From: Sambucus nigra
Taxonomy: Eukaryota > Streptophyta > Magnoliopsida > Dipsacales > Adoxaceae
Assembly (NCBI GenBank): GCA_949130495.1
Contig: OX422207.1
Location: 831,704,073 to 831,768,072, forward strand
Direction: 5' to 3'
Length of the DNA stretch: 64,000 nt
Below the pieces are notes generated by a model. It was given only the letters and a program-made list of their open reading frames with translations, was not told the DNA's origin and made no database searches. The position numbers were made by a program, and so were the translations under genes. Of the stretch, positions 23,078 to 35,661 are shown one piece after another. Numbering within the stretch: position 1 is the stretch's first letter; each line of letters starts with the position of its first letter.

Positions 23078-24569
23078 TATTATTGGGATTGATAGTTTTG
23101 TAGCAGATCATGCAAATAGTTTTCGGGCTCTGAATGGTAACCCAATTTGATTTGTTTGCTTTTTTGCTGCTCCGTTAGGAAAATTTGAAACTCGCACTAT
23201 GTACGAATTTAGGTACTTACGTTGACAAATTTCTCCGCCAACAACTACAACTCACAAACGAAACTATTTGAAAACAATTAATTATAAAAGGTAATCTCGG
23301 TTACATTCATTAATTCTCTCAAACATCAACTCAGGTTATAAGTAGAGTGCCTGATTTCTTACTGTATGCCTCATTTTGCATAGTATGATGTTGCAGGCCA
23401 TCTCCGTTGGATTAGGACACCCTTTAGATGGAATCAACACTGGAGAACTCACCTACCTAGGACTGTTATGGGTTTGGATTCATTCTTCCCGTTAAAGGTT
23501 TTCAGTTATGTATGCAAATTTAACATGTTCATGAGAAAATTGTGCTAAACTTCATTTATTTTTATCTTAAAAAATTGTATTAAACTTACACTGATGTGAA
23601 GCGTAAGATGAATATTATATGGAAAATGATAATATACCTTTAGGACACATATTTTGAACCTAAAGGCATATGTTTTGAGTTTTAAAACAACAAGTATGAG
23701 AGTTCTATATGAATATCTGCATTTTATATGAAATTCTGTTCCTAATGTTTTTGAATTGTTACGTGTACTCTTAAGACACATGTTATCGAAATTCATATTA
23801 TATAAGTATACTAGCGATGTCCATACTTAGGGGGCACGACGATAGATTTCTCCCGTGATAAAAAAATAAATATTAAAGAAAAAATAAAAAAATATCTTAA
23901 AAATATAAATTTAAAAAAATATATATATTTCATGCATGGACATGAAACATAAATATTTATAATTATAATTTATATAAAAAATATAAATATTTATATTTAT
24001 AATTTAAAATATAAATATTATTTAAAATTATTTTCCTTTTTAAAAATAATTATATTCCTTTTAAAAAAACAAAAACAAAATCCTTTTTATAAAAAAAATA
24101 TCACTTTAGCATGACATTTTTTATGGATGGACATGAAAGATGGAAATATCATACATGCAAAAAGTGAAGATATTTTTCAAAAATATTTCAAAAACCATGT
24201 TATCATATTATGTGGATGGATATCAAATAATATTATGTGTTTGTTAACGTGAAAGCTAAATTTTATATAAAAAAACGAAAAAAAAGGATACGAGGGTTCA
24301 TAGGAAAGAAAATAAATAAATCGTCTTCGTTGTAAAAGTCTTCAACAAAATGCAGGGAAGCGGGGTGCCTGTATTTTATTATTCAACTCACTGCTGAGTT
24401 TTTCTTATTATTATAGTATTTAATACATATTTATATTTTCTTATAGTCGGGTGCAAGCCTTAACGGGACATGAATACTTTGTGAGTAATGTTATTTACTT
24501 CTTTCATGGGTGTGTGAATTTGTCGTGTCGTTGCGTACTTTCAAAATTTTGCCATTTTGCAATTATCAG

Positions 24570-24597
24570 CGTGCCTTCAGGCACGGGTATACCCTAG
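24570..24597 (+). other. Helitron 3' terminus: hairpin and CTAG
   Basis: A 6-bp stem with TTCA loop, CGTGCC-TTCA-GGCACG, then GGTATACC and CTAG. It acts as the termination signal of rolling-circle transposition. The same terminus is present inverted at 51824-51851. Confidence 0.85.
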
Positions 24598-24742
24598 TAT
24601 ATATATATATATATATCATGTAAGTATGCATCATCTAAACATGATAATTAAAATGTTTAATACCCATCAACAACCTTATCAATCATAAATTATACTTAAT
24701 CATGTGACAAACATGCCTAATCATATTTTAGGGCATTATAAT
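24598..24742 (-). repeat. Ty3 LTR, start (cut off by Helitron A)
   Basis: On the minus strand TATAATGCCCTAAAATATGA follows the pol end, like LTR starts of the form TGTAATGCCC with one mutated base. It continues beyond Helitron A into 19800-21937. A (TA)n tract at 24598-24617 borders the Helitron end. Confidence 0.5.
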
Positions 24743-24759
24743 TCTATGACTTTGAAAAA

Positions 24760-25492
24760 AAATCGTCCCTGAAATTTAACACATAAAAAGTTACCAAATA
24801 GATGAGGATATTGCTTCTTCATACTGACATACCTCCATATTCTGACTTCTCCACATTACATTAACTAATGGAATGGTTTTATTACAAAATTGTTACTCCT
24901 TTATTTATAAAACAATAATTAGTTCTTCTACATAGGTCAAGTCATCTTGAAGCTCTATCGGTTGCAAAATAAACACATGTGAAGGATCTGGTATATACTT
25001 ATGAAACATTGGTATATGAGAAACGTCGTGTATCCAAGACAATTCTAGTAGTAATGCCAACTTATAATCTACATCTCCAACTCGTTTCACTATATCATAA
25101 GGGACAATGTACCTAGAACTTAATTTCCCCTTATTCTTGAATCTCATAACCCCTCTCCAAGGTGAAATACGTAGGAATACTCGATCGCCTTCCTCAAATT
25201 TCAATTCCTTACTCCAGTTGTTAGAATATCTTTTATGTCTATTGTGTGCCACCTTCAGGTAATTATGAATAAGATCTATCTTCTCAGTAGTCTATTGCAC
25301 AATTTCTGTCCAAGTAGTTTTCGTTCCCCTACTTCAATCCAACATACTGGAGTTCTGCACTTTCTCCCATGCAATGCTTCATAAGGAGCCTGCTCAATAC
25401 TTCAATTATAATTATTATTAATAGAAAACTCTATTACTGATAAGTGTTAATCCCAACTTCCCTGGAACTCTAATACATAAATATGTAACATG
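24760..25492 (-). pseudogene. Ty3 integrase C-terminal half and pol tail, minus strand
   Basis: Reading down from 25492: VLEFQGSWD, HLSVIEFSINNNYNYSIEQA, PYEALHGRKCRTPVCW, then after a stop an open frame at 25252-24905. That frame has VFLRISPWRGVMRFKNKGKL, then a YDIVKRVGDVDYKLAL block, HDVSHIPMFHKYIPDPSHV and LQDDLTY, and a broken tail to about 24760 (NHSIS, YLVTF). This is the order of the end of the integrase core, the C-terminal domain and tail of plant Ty3 chromoviruses. The DDE catalytic triad lies upstream and is missing, because a CACTA terminus cuts in at 25493. Confidence 0.85.
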
Positions 25493-25860
25493 CACTGTAA
25501 AAAAAATCTTTTTGAGACGGTGCTGCAACCGTCTCAACATGTACTCTTACCATCTCAAAAACCTTTTGTGACGCCATTTGATACAACAAAAGGGGCTCAT
25601 ATTAGACTCGATTTTTAAAAGCTTTTATAGACGGCAATAGACATCTTAAAAGATTTTTTGGGATGTGAAATATGCCATCTCAAAAGGTATAGGACCCTTT
25701 TGAGACGGAAAAAAAGTCGTCTTTTAAACATGTTTTTTGAGACAACAATAGTAGTCCTAAAAGAGTTTTTTGAGACGATAACTTAGCTGTGTAAAAAATT
25801 CAATGTTTATGGAAGAATTTTGAGACGGTAACACAAGTCGCCTATAATAATTTTGGCACC
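25493..25860 (+). mobile_element. CACTA transposon left terminus with subterminal repeats
   Basis: It begins CACTGTAAAAAAAATC, followed by about nine copies in both orientations of TTTTGAGACGG / CCGTCTCAAAA between 25513 and 25842. A CACT-starting terminus with dense short subterminal repeats, to which the transposase binds, is typical of plant CACTA elements. The three bases before it are ATG. It interrupts the Ty3 integrase frame. No transposase gene is seen beside it. Confidence 0.75.
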
Positions 25861-27206
25861 AAAACTAGAATTTCATCTATTCCATAATATATTCTAGATA
25901 TTTATAAACAAACCCGCTTAAAAATAATGATATATTTGGCGTCCCATTTCAACATATATAACATACAATTTCCGTTCAATTATAAATAGAGCTCATACAA
26001 ATAAATTGTAACTATGCAATAATAATTTCAACAACGGGTCCACCAACATAAATATCCCTACACAATTGCGCTCGCCTCATTAGAAAAATAATTAAAAACC
26101 AATCTACTCCTAACATAAAATGATGTAAGCAAAGTAAACCCGCAATCTTAAAGCACACATACTCCAATAAAATGACTTTAATAACTTGGCTTGTCCACAA
26201 AAAATTTCCAATTGCAATAAAGTTTTTTTAGGGCCACTTACCTTAAATAAAGAAGTAATCTATTTTAATAGTTCCTATAGATGAAATTCTTTATGAACAT
26301 TATCAAATTTGTATATCTTCATATTAATTATTTTTAGAAAACTTAAAATTTTTTAAAATTTTTTGTAGAGTCTCCTTTGTTTAGTCATGAAAATTGATCC
26401 GTTTAAAAATAAAATTAACTCAAAAATAACTACAAAAATAACCACAACACTCTAAACTAGTGCTAGTTCACAACCATCTAGCATGTTGAAAATATATACG
26501 GAGCATTAACAACGTAATATGTATCTGTCTTTTCTGGATAGTTCAGGTCATTAATGATAGATATAATTGTTAATATTAAAAACCTTCGCATAGTTATTGG
26601 TAGATGTGACTAGACATAGTAGTGAACAGTTGCTTTGTCAAGCATGTTGAACCCAACACCAACAATAAGTATAGGAAGACCCTCTTTTAGTACCTAGAGG
26701 ATCCTACAATATGGGAATCCCATAGTTCTCTATAGAAATCAATAGGACTGATTGGTTTTGCCAATATGTTGTCAATATCATTTTGTATCCCCAAGATTAA
26801 ATAGTCAATCAGCATTTTATGGGCTTTGGAGACATTACCATCCCTTAGCTTTGATGAATAACATCAAAGTTTAGGTTGAATATCCTTGCTATATATTCTT
26901 AAATGTGATCTTAAGTGGGTCATCGAAAAATTGGGTCTCTTTTCTCCACGGCCTCCTAAAATGAAGCTAGTGCTCTTGGCAAATTTTTATGAATATCCAG
27001 AAATCATATATAGTGCCAAAATCGGTAACCATGTCCGGTGTGATAATCCATTAGGAGAAAATATTGGGTATGAATATCTAATTCCCATTTAATCTACACG
27101 TGGAGGATATTAGGCAAGAAATCTATAAATGTATATAGTTGTTCATACATATTGCCTATTTATATATAACAACTATATAGTTGTTATAGATGTTATATAT
27201 GTATAG
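25861..27206. other. AT-rich stretch, probably CACTA interior
   Basis: Nothing recognisable. An open frame at 26886-27092 on the plus strand (68 codons, containing MKLVLLANFYEYPEI) has no family I know. Position suggests transposon interior left of the Tat element. Confidence 0.35.
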
Positions 27207-27208
27207 TT

Positions 27209-27271
<63 letters not shown>
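27207..27271. repeat. (TA)n microsatellite, target of the Tat element
   Basis: An almost pure TA run ending at the TGTGGG start of the LTR. A shorter TA run continues right of the element at 37943-37953, so the element inserted into a (TA)n tract. Confidence 0.85.
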
Positions 27272-27274
<3 letters not shown>

Positions 27275-27678
27275 GGGTACCCGGATTTACCATTATGGGC
27301 CCGGACGAGTAGCCTGATAAAAATGGCCCAAAGTTCGGACCCCTCACCTTAACTGAATACATTTATGACTTAGTCTTCTCCTAGAATCTCATATAGAGAT
27401 GGAGAGAAAAATGGACGTGGGGGAGTCCAACACCCCCACTCCCCGAAGAGAAACATGTATAAAATAAACCCTAAGCCTGGGGAAAGGAACACGCACTGTA
27501 TTCTCTGTAAATACTCCCTAGAGTATATAGAAATAATACTGACTACACCACCATGGATGTAGGCATTCTTACTGAACCATGTACATACTGTGTTTTGTGA
27601 TTGGCATTTTATGTTCTATATTTTTCTTGGTGATTGCGCTTTTCTCATTTATTTGTGTTGAATATAATTGTCACCACA
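27272..27678 (+). repeat. 5' LTR of Tat element
   Basis: From TGTGGGTACCCGGATTTACC to TTGTCACCACA. It aligns with 37504-37916 over its full length with scattered substitutions. Confidence 0.92.
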
Positions 27679-27679
27679 A

Positions 27680-27697
27680 TTGGCGTCGTTTGTGGGA
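27680..27697 (+). other. Primer binding site of Tat element
   Basis: TTGGCGTCGTTTGTGGGA one base after the LTR end. It has the TGGCGCCGT-type form usual for Tat and Athila relatives and is not the Met-tRNA type seen in the other elements of the window. Confidence 0.7.
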
Positions 27698-27742
27698 ACC
27701 GTTTGTCTTCCCTGAGAAAGCCCACCAACAAAGAAGTTTGAA

Positions 27743-29330
27743 ATGTTTGGTCATAGTAGTAATGCTCCTCAGGCTGGAGATATCCAAGAATAAACTGCTC
27801 CTCATAGGATCAGATCTGAAGTTCGGCGTTTAGATCAGAGGGCTCGCCCAGAGAGGTCATCCTTAGAGGAAATCCAAGGACCAGCGAGGTCCACGCAAAT
27901 CTCCAGACTGATTGATGCCTTTGAGGTAAGGCTCCAAGATCAAAGAGAGACCGCTCGCAAGCAAGAGGCTGATAATTCTCGCCTCAAAAGGAAATTAGAA
28001 TGGATGGAGAAAGAGCTCCATCGCAGCACTATGCGACGTCCATACCGCACTCCTAGCCCTCAGGAGAGCAAGTCTCGCAGCCGAGGAAGGAGCCCAAGGC
28101 GTGGATCCTAAAAGAGTGAGAAGCACGAGTCAAGCGATGACTCTCTCGAGCACCAGTGATCGACTCACCATTACAGGAGCCCAGCTCGCAGCAATGAGAA
28201 CATACAAAATTTGGTCCGGAGGGAGATGAACCAACATCCGGCACACCACGATGCAAGATCGAACATGGATCTTGCTAGGCAAGCTCTCAAGACCCAAATG
28301 AAATCCCCTTTCTCACGGGAGATAGAAGAAGAGGACCCCAAGACATTTGCTCTTACAAGATTCAAGATTTATGACAGAAAAACTGACCCCACTAATCACG
28401 TTAGGCAGTACAGGCAAGCCATGACTCTCTGGAAGCACCGGGATGCACTGATGTGCAGGATTTTTCCCTCGACCCTGCATGATGTGGTGATGAAATGGTT
28501 CGAGAGGCTCCCTCACAGGTCTATCAGGAGCTTTGAGGCCCTGTACAAGCTCTTTATGGCCCGCTTCATTACTAGTAGCTCCCATCCCAAAAGGATGGAT
28601 GCTTTACTAATAATAAAAAAGACGCCCCAAGAGAGCCTCCGAGACTACGCGAAGAGGTATTGGGAGTTATTTAATGAGGTCAAGGACTGCTCGGAGCAGG
28701 TAGCAGTGGACTCTTTCAAAATTGGGATGCCTAGCTCTTGCCTTATGCACTAATCCCTGACGAAGAAAGAGGCCACGACCATAGATGAACTGATGGCTCC
28801 CATCGAGAAGTATGACAAAGTGGAGGATATGACCCGCCTCAGCACAGGGGAGAATGGTCGAACTAAGCTCGTTGCTAGGGGCGACGACAAAGCTGAAAAC
28901 CAGAAGAAAGGAGGTAAGAATGGGGCAAGAATGGCTCCAAGAACGAAGGTAGGAATGATGTTTCAAAATCATTTCAGGGAGTCAACACTGTCTTCAAAGA
29001 ACTAATTTACAAGATTCCGGCGAAGATTAAAGAAGAACCATTTATTAAGTTGCCCAAGAAGATGGGAGGAGATCCCTCAAAGAGAAATAACGCGCTGAAA
29101 TGCACTTTTCACAAAAAGGGAGGACATAAGACTGAGAACTGCAAAGCTCTTAAGTCTCACCTTGAATAACTAGCCCAGTGTGGGAACCTAAACGAGTTTA
29201 TGGAGAAGAAGGTAGAGAAAGTTGCTGCCAATGGAGAAATAAGACCTGACAATGTACTCGAAGACGGTGCTGGCCATGAATTAGCGGTAATTCATGGGGC
29301 ATCTAACATGAAGCAAATTCAGGGGAATTA
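27743..29330 (+). pseudogene. Tat-element gag
   Basis: The frame from ATG 27743 is continuous to about 28975 except for stops near 27791, 28110, 28160 and 28751. An Arg/Ser-rich N-terminal third precedes the capsid domain (28260-28740), with NHVRQYRQAM, MKWFERLPHRSI and the SLRDYAKRYWELFNEV block. After a frameshift near 28975 comes CTFHKKGGHKTENC (29100-29142), a CCHC-like knuckle of the long-spaced type common in Tat elements. It would bind and package RNA. Most stops fit C-to-T change of CAA, CAG or CGA codons. Confidence 0.8.
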
Positions 29331-29337
29331 AGCTCGG

Positions 29338-29835
29338 ATGGAAGTAAAAAAGTTTACGACGGTAATGAAAGATTTTCAGATCGATCCAGTGAAAACACAA
29401 TCAGGAAAGCATCGACGAGAAGATGACGTCGACTATAGCAAACATATCGTGTTCACAGATGAAGATCTGGTGGGAGTGAGAACCCCACATCATGATGCCT
29501 TGATCAATATGCTCAGGATAGCTAAATATGACGTCGACAAGTTGCTCATCAACTAAGGCAGCTCATTCGAGGTAATGTATCTTCACCTGTTTAGAAAATT
29601 GAAGTTGAGCGTCACCGCCCTGAAGGAAGCCACTGTCCCTCTAGTTGGCTTCGTTGGAAAGGTGACTATCCCATTTGGAAAGATTGTGCTACCGATAAAG
29701 GCAGGAAGTATCTCCAAGATGATTGAGTTTCTGGTAGTAGACATTGACTCGCCATACCATGCTATCCTCGGCAGAGGATGGCTACATGCGATGAAGGCAG
29801 TCTCTCGACCTACCATCAGAAAATCAAATATGTGA
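29338..29835 (+). pseudogene. Tat-element aspartic protease
   Basis: Blocks seen are VDYSKHIVFTDEDLVGV, then HHDALINMLRIAKYDVDKLL, the active-site region at 29545-29570, and finally SPYHAILGRGWLHAMKAV. At the active site the Asp position of the D-x-G motif reads Asn and the next codon is TAA, both G-to-A or C-to-T changes. The enzyme would cut the polyprotein; this copy is inactive. Confidence 0.75.
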
Positions 29836-30041
29836 CCGAACGAGAAGTAATGGAGATCCATGGCGATCAAGCGATGGCAAGAAGGTGCTTCATAGAGGCC
29901 ATCCGCCCTAGACCAGAGAAGAAGGCCGAGAAGACCAATGAGAAGGTCGAGGAACAAGAAGGTTTGATACCTTCAAAATAGCAGTTAAGGTACGGAAGAC
30001 CCGGAGAGGAGGAGACCGGTCTCCTCCCCTATGAGGGGGTC

Positions 30042-30950
30042 ATGGAAAACCTGGAGGAAGTTATAGTTGGTGGTAGAAAGAAGGACATGGTATTCTTGAT
30101 TGGAGCTTCTCTCACAGATCAAGAGAAAAAGGAATTGATGATTCTGTTAAGAAGCAACGTAGATATTTTTGCTTGGGAACCATACGAGCTACCTGGAATT
30201 GATTCCAGTGTGGTTTGTCATCGGTTGCATGTTAAACCCACTCTTAAACCTATTATACAGAAGGCACGACGAACTGTGCTCGAGAAGGCAAAAACCATAG
30301 AAAAAGAAGTTGAAAAATTGTTGGATGCAGGATCCATACGGGAGGTTCAATTCCCTAAATGGTTATCCAACCCAGTAGTAGTTCCAAAGAATAACAGGAA
30401 ATGGAGAGTCTGCATTGACTTCACTCACCTCAATAGGGCTTGCCCTAAGGAAAGTTTCCCTCTCCCAAAAATTGACCAATTGGTGGACGCCATAATAGCT
30501 CACGAAAGAATGAGCTTTCTGGACGCATATTCGGGGTATCATCAGATCCCTCTGTATGCACCAGACTAGGACAAGACATCATTCATCACCACCGTCGGAT
30601 TATACTGTTATAAAGTCATGCCCTTCGAGCTCAAAAACACAGGGGAAACCTTCTAGCGGCTGGTCACCAAGATCTTCAAATACCAAATGGGAGACACCAT
30701 GGAGGTCTACATCGATGATATGCTCGTCAAGATTAGGAACAAGGAAGACCACCTCTCAGACCTATCGAGAACCTTTGAAATCCTCAGGAAATACCGAATG
30801 AAGATCAATGCTAGCAAGTGTTCTTTCGGTGTCCAGTCAAGAAAATTTCTTGGATACTTAGTCAGTAAGAGAGGCATCGAGGAAACCCGGACCAGATTGA
30901 CGCAATCAACCGGGTACAGCCCCCTCGCACAATACAGGACATATAGAAGC
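30042..30950 (+). pseudogene. Tat-element reverse transcriptase
   Basis: Fingers and palm motifs in order: a KPIIQKARRTVLEKAKTIEK block, then SNPVVVPKNNRKWRVCIDFT, NRACPKESFPLPKIDQLVD and FLDAYSGYHQIPLY. After a TAG at 30567 come a VMPFELKN block and the catalytic YIDDMLVK (30709-30732), then FGVQSRKFLGYLVSKRGIE. The two Asp of YIDD are intact. It copies element RNA into DNA inside the particle. One more TAG at 30655 and a frameshift near 30880 break it. Confidence 0.9.
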
Positions 30951-31940
30951 TCACCGGCATGCCTGATGCCTTGAACCATTTCATCTCGAAGTCCTTCGAG
31001 AAATGCAAACCATTATTCCAGCTCTTGAAGGGAAACAAGACAGTAGAATGGAATCAAGATTTCTCGAAAGCATTGAACGAGCTTAAGGATTACCTTAGCT
31101 CATCACCCCTTCTCGTCATACCTTAAGAAAGAGATTCCTTGTACTTATACCTCATCATTTCCAACCACGTCGTGAGTTCTATGCTAGTGTGCAAGAAAGC
31201 AGGAATCCAGCACCCCATTTATTACGCGAGCAAGACCTTATTAGAGGCTGAGCAGCGGTACCTACCACTAAAGAAGCTCGCCTTCGCACTTGTAGTAGCT
31301 TTAAGGAAGTTGAAGCACTACTTCGAAGCTCACACCGTCATTGTCCTTACATCGCACCCCCTTAAAGCAATTCTGAGGAAAGCGGATTTGTCGGGAAGAC
31401 TAACTAAATGGTCGATCGACGTCGGACAATTTGACATCCAATTTCAACCAAGGAATACAATCAAGGGACAAGTCCTGGATGGTTTCATAGCTGAATTCAC
31501 AGGAGAGCATCCTCTAGATAAACTTCAACCCATGAATCAAAGAGAAAACCACGCGACAGAGGGAGTTTGGCAATTATTTGTTGATGGAGCCTCTAACTCA
31601 AAGGGGGCAGGAGTGGGCATTTGCTTGTTACTCCAGAAGATACAATCCTCGAATAGGTAATCAGGATTGGATTTAAAGCCTCTAACAATGAGGCAGAGTA
31701 TGAGGCTTTGATAGCTGGCCTCCAGAAGGCACACACGTTAGGGGCGAAGAAGTTACAAGTGTTCGACGACTCACACTTAGTCTCCAACCAGATAAGTGGG
31801 GAATACAACACAAAAGATGAGAGAATGATAGCCTACCTCGCCTTGGCAGAGAGGCTAATGGCCAACTTTGAGGAAATCAGTGTCCACCAATTTCCTAGAA
31901 GATAGAACAACCACACTGATGCTCTGGCAGCCCTGAGTTC
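30951..31940 (+). pseudogene. Tat-element RNase H region (two RNase H domains)
   Basis: The first RNase H-like domain has a PIYYASKTLLEAEQRYLPLK block, then LTSHPLKAILRKADLSGRLT and FDIQFQPRNTIKGQVLDGF (31139-31500). A second, archaeal-type domain begins WQLFVDGASNSKGAGVGI (31567-31620) and continues after a stop at 31658 with [17 protein letters not shown] (31684-31734). A tandem second domain is typical of the Tat lineage. It removes the RNA strand during cDNA synthesis. Confidence 0.8.
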
Positions 31941-32059
31941 GGTAATTAATTCTGACTTGAAAAGAATGATCCCATCAACTTCCTCGCTCATCCGAGATTC
32001 AACCAAAGCGACGAGCTACTAGCCCTAGAGCATGTCCTCCAGATTTAGTCATCACCCAG

Positions 32060-33355
32060 TTGGATGGACCCTTTAAGGTAATATTTGAAGGATGGCGCAC
32101 TTCCAAGCGATAGGAAGACAACTCATCAGATAAGAGTCAAAGACGCTCGCTTTCACTTATCTCCTGAGGGAAGTCTATATAAGAGATCGTTCTCCGGCCC
32201 TTACTTACAATATGTTCACCCGAAGGATATCGAGAAAATTCTACATGAGCTCCACGAAGGAATCTGTGAAGCCATATTGGAGGAAGATCTCTCTCTTTTC
32301 GAGCTATGAAGGAAGGCTACTGATGGCCATATATATAAAAAGATTCGACAGTGTATGCTCGCAAATGAGAGAAATGTCAACTACATGCTCCTATGTTTCA
32401 CCAACCTGCAAGTGACCTAAGATCACTCACCAGCCCCTGGCCTTTCATCCAATGGGGAATGGACATCGTAGGACCACTTCCTACCGCCGCCGGTAACCGC
32501 AAGTATTTATTGGTCGCAACGGATTACTTCACCAAATTGATCGAGGCAGAACCGCTGGCAAACATTCGAGAAGAAGATATGATGAAATTCATATGGAAAA
32601 ATATAATTACCCATTTTGGAATCCCCATAACCATTATCACTAACGACGAAACACAGTTCGAGAGTGGCCCTTTCCAGAACTTCTGCAATGAACACGAGAT
32701 CTGGCACTATTTCAGCTCAGTGGCGTATCCTCAGAGCAACGGTAAAGCCAAAGATTCCAACAAAATAGTGATCAATGGGTTAAAGAAACGATTAGAGTGA
32801 GCCAAAGGTGTATGGGTGAACGAACTACCGCATATTCTGCGGGCTTACCACACTACACCACGTCGGGCAACAAGGGAAACCCTATTCTCACTAACGTATG
32901 GAATGGAAGCAGTCATCCCATTCGAAGAAGGCCTACCAACTATGAGGTCCACCCTTGTCGACCAGGGCCAGAATGATGCAGCATTGCTCGCTGAACTCAA
33001 CCTAGTTGACGAACGCAGAGAATTTGCCTTAGTGAAGCTAGCGATCTACAAGCAATAGCTCGCCAAACACTATAACAAGAAGGTCAATCTGAGTGCATTT
33101 CGAGTTGGAGACAATGTCCTAAGGAAAGTCCTTGGCAGCGCAGTAAAACCATCAGACGGTAACTTGGGGCCAAATTGGGAAGGACCATTCAAAATAATAA
33201 GAGATGATCTACAAGGAACCTATCACTTAGAAACGCTGGAGGGAAGAGAGATACCCAAGCATGGAATGCAGCCAATCATAAGAGATTTTATTTCTAGTTT
33301 TTCTTTCGTCTTTTACAAGATTTATGAAACTGGCAGCTCATTTACTTGTGATTAA
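32060..33355 (+). pseudogene. Tat-element integrase
   Basis: A zinc-binding region is poorly kept. The catalytic core has WPFIQWGMDIVGPLPTAAGN (32442-32500), where the first catalytic Asp is present. The second catalytic position reads ITNDETQFES (32638-32667), with Asn at the expected Asp and Asp next to it. The third motif PQSNGKAKDSNK (32731-32766) has Lys where Glu is expected. Then come ELPHILRAYHTTPRRATRET and, after stops, NWEGPFKIIRDDLQGTYHLE (33173-33232). It would insert cDNA into the chromosome; two catalytic residues are lost. The pol end lies near 33285. Confidence 0.85.
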
Positions 33356-35585
33356 TAAAAGTTGTTTGGTAGTTGCATTCTGTGAGGTGTCAGTTAACTA
33401 ATATATGAACTTTATAACTTAGACACCCTTTCCAAGTGATAGGTACACTACTCAGTACACGATAGCAGGGAAAACACCCTCCTCAGGTTTTCATTATAAT
33501 GTGCGAACAACCTCTTAGCATTGCCCCTGGAAATATATGAAGCCCTATAGGAGATCCTTAGGCAATTCAGCCAAGTCCAATTGGTCGCCAAACAATGTTT
33601 GGTTAACAAAACCCTGATCAGATGGAGCATCCAAAACCAGGTGTGTCCTCACCAATTGCCACACTTAGGCCTAAGGGAGTGTGACGACACGACCTAAAAG
33701 GTAAAGTAAGGCATAATGGTATCTAATAAGCATACTGGACTGGAGGGACACTGACTCAACAATGCGAACTTACCAATCTAGTCGGCCATGAGAGGACCAA
33801 TATTATTAGGCGAAGAAAAATGATGTAAAAAATATAGAACATTTGTTTAGTCGGCGAGTTCGCCCAAAACATAAATTTTATATTACTTCATCACATTTAC
33901 AACAAGAACGTACAACCCATGTTTAATCGGCGAGATCACCCAAAACATCTATATTACATTACTTCATTACGTATGTATACAAAGTTACAATTGGTAAAAT
34001 CTTAATGAGGCAGAGGCCTTAAAGTGGAAGGAGAGATCTTAGGATGATACCAGAGTATTGAGTTTCTTGGAACTTGCACCTCCCTTAGGGCACTCAACCA
34101 TCCCCTGATAAAGGCAAGATCTTCAAACTCTGTCATCCTTATCAGAGCATCTACCTAACCTTGGTCGTAACCATTAGCCCATACTCACCGAGGTCCTCTC
34201 TTAAACAGATGCCTTAGCTATGTGACATCCCTTTGAAGCCCAGCAGCAATCACGTATGCTCAACGAACATCTTCATGGAGCTCCTCCATTTCCCTAGTTG
34301 GGCTTCTTACATTGGTACCAGCTTGCAAAACAGTCGATGTTGTAGAACCTCGTAGCACCGGAGGAACATCGCTTGGTCCTGTGCCAGCTCGTGATGAGGA
34401 GGAACCACTTAAAACACGAGGCATAGTGCTCGATGCATGCTCCCTGAGGCGCAACACTTCCCTCCTCAAGGACTCATTTTCCTGTTGCAGAGCTTCTCGG
34501 ACTTGGTTAATCTTAGTAGCATCGAGGAGTCTTTCTCTCAGAGTATTCACTTTCTCTTGAACAGAAGCTCTAACTTCTTCCATCTCCTAAAGCCTGTCTT
34601 TTAATTTAACAACGAGCTCCGTCTGCTCTATAAAACGCTTATTCCTCAATCGCAGTGATTTACAAATTTTTACGAAGGTATGACGAACTTGAGGACTCAC
34701 ATCAGGACCAAGCATTCCTCCCAATTGAGAAGTGGACGGTATTTATTCATCTACATCAATCAACTACAGGCCCTAAAAGAGTTGTAAAGGATAAAATGAA
34801 TCAGTACACTGAGGGAAAAAGTCTTTTCATTTCATTCATACATAAAGGATCAGAGTACATTAAGAATCAGAAAGGAACAATTCAAACAAAAATAAAAAAT
34901 CAACCCTAAGAGTAGATTATCTAGCGACCTCGGTTTGTTTAGAAAAAGTTGGATGCTTCCCCTCATCAGAAGTAGTAGGAGCATTTCCTTTAGAAGGGAC
35001 AACTTCTATCACCCAAGTACGAAGGGCATCAACACGAACTGGCTGGGAAGTAGGGTCAACATCTTCGACGGTTGGGGTAGGAGCTTCATCTATGACAGGC
35101 TTCGGGCCTGAATCATGATCATCAAACAAAGGAGAATTAACATCCACCCCGGTAGCCAAGAGGGCCTTATTCCAGCCCTTCTTGAAATTCAGACGACTGA
35201 TGTAGCCTATCTGAACCTCGGCATCTTCATACGCGGCAGCCCACCCGGAGTTATATGAATCTTCCTTAATGGTGGATGCCTCGAACTACTTCTCCTTTTG
35301 CTTCTTTGTCACCACATTATTCTCCTCCACTAATGCTAGCTTACTCGAGCAGACCAAATCATAGGCATACCGTAGTTCGTTTTGTTTTTTGACCGCTACC
35401 TCCCTCTATCGATTACCTTTAACAAGGTCCAAATCAGAAGACGTCTGAGCAGCATCAGCGACCTTCAAGCTAGCCTCGATATCGGTACTCTTCACTTTTA
35501 GAGCAACGTTCTGCTTCTCCAACTCACCATTCTTATTCACCAGCTCATCGTAAGAACGATAGAGCACGACAAAGTTAGTCACGAA

Positions 35586-35661
35586 CTGCAAGTAAAGGAA
35601 GGCATCAAAAGGGAGAAACAAATAGGATTTTATAAGTATCAGAAAAGAAAAATAGACTTAC
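35586..35661 (-). other. Putative intron in antisense gene
   Basis: 76 bases on the minus strand with donor CTA|GTAAGT and acceptor TTTACTTGCAG|TTC, T-rich before the acceptor. Coiled-coil coding continues on both sides. Confidence 0.5.

Larger units (their letters stand above)
21938..24597 (+). mobile_element. Helitron A, non-autonomous, 2.66 kb
   Basis: It starts TC after an A (21937) and runs into (TA)n and AATAAAGTAG. It ends with the hairpin CGTGCCTTCAGGCACG (24570-24585), eight bases, then CTAG (24594-24597) followed by T. Insertion between A and T, 5' TC, 3' hairpin and CTAG are the defining rolling-circle features; there is no target duplication. The last 37 bases match Helitron B (51824-56084) except one base, and the first few hundred bases are also alike. 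No Rep/helicase gene is seen, so it needs an autonomous partner. It lies in a Ty3 LTR. Confidence 0.85.
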
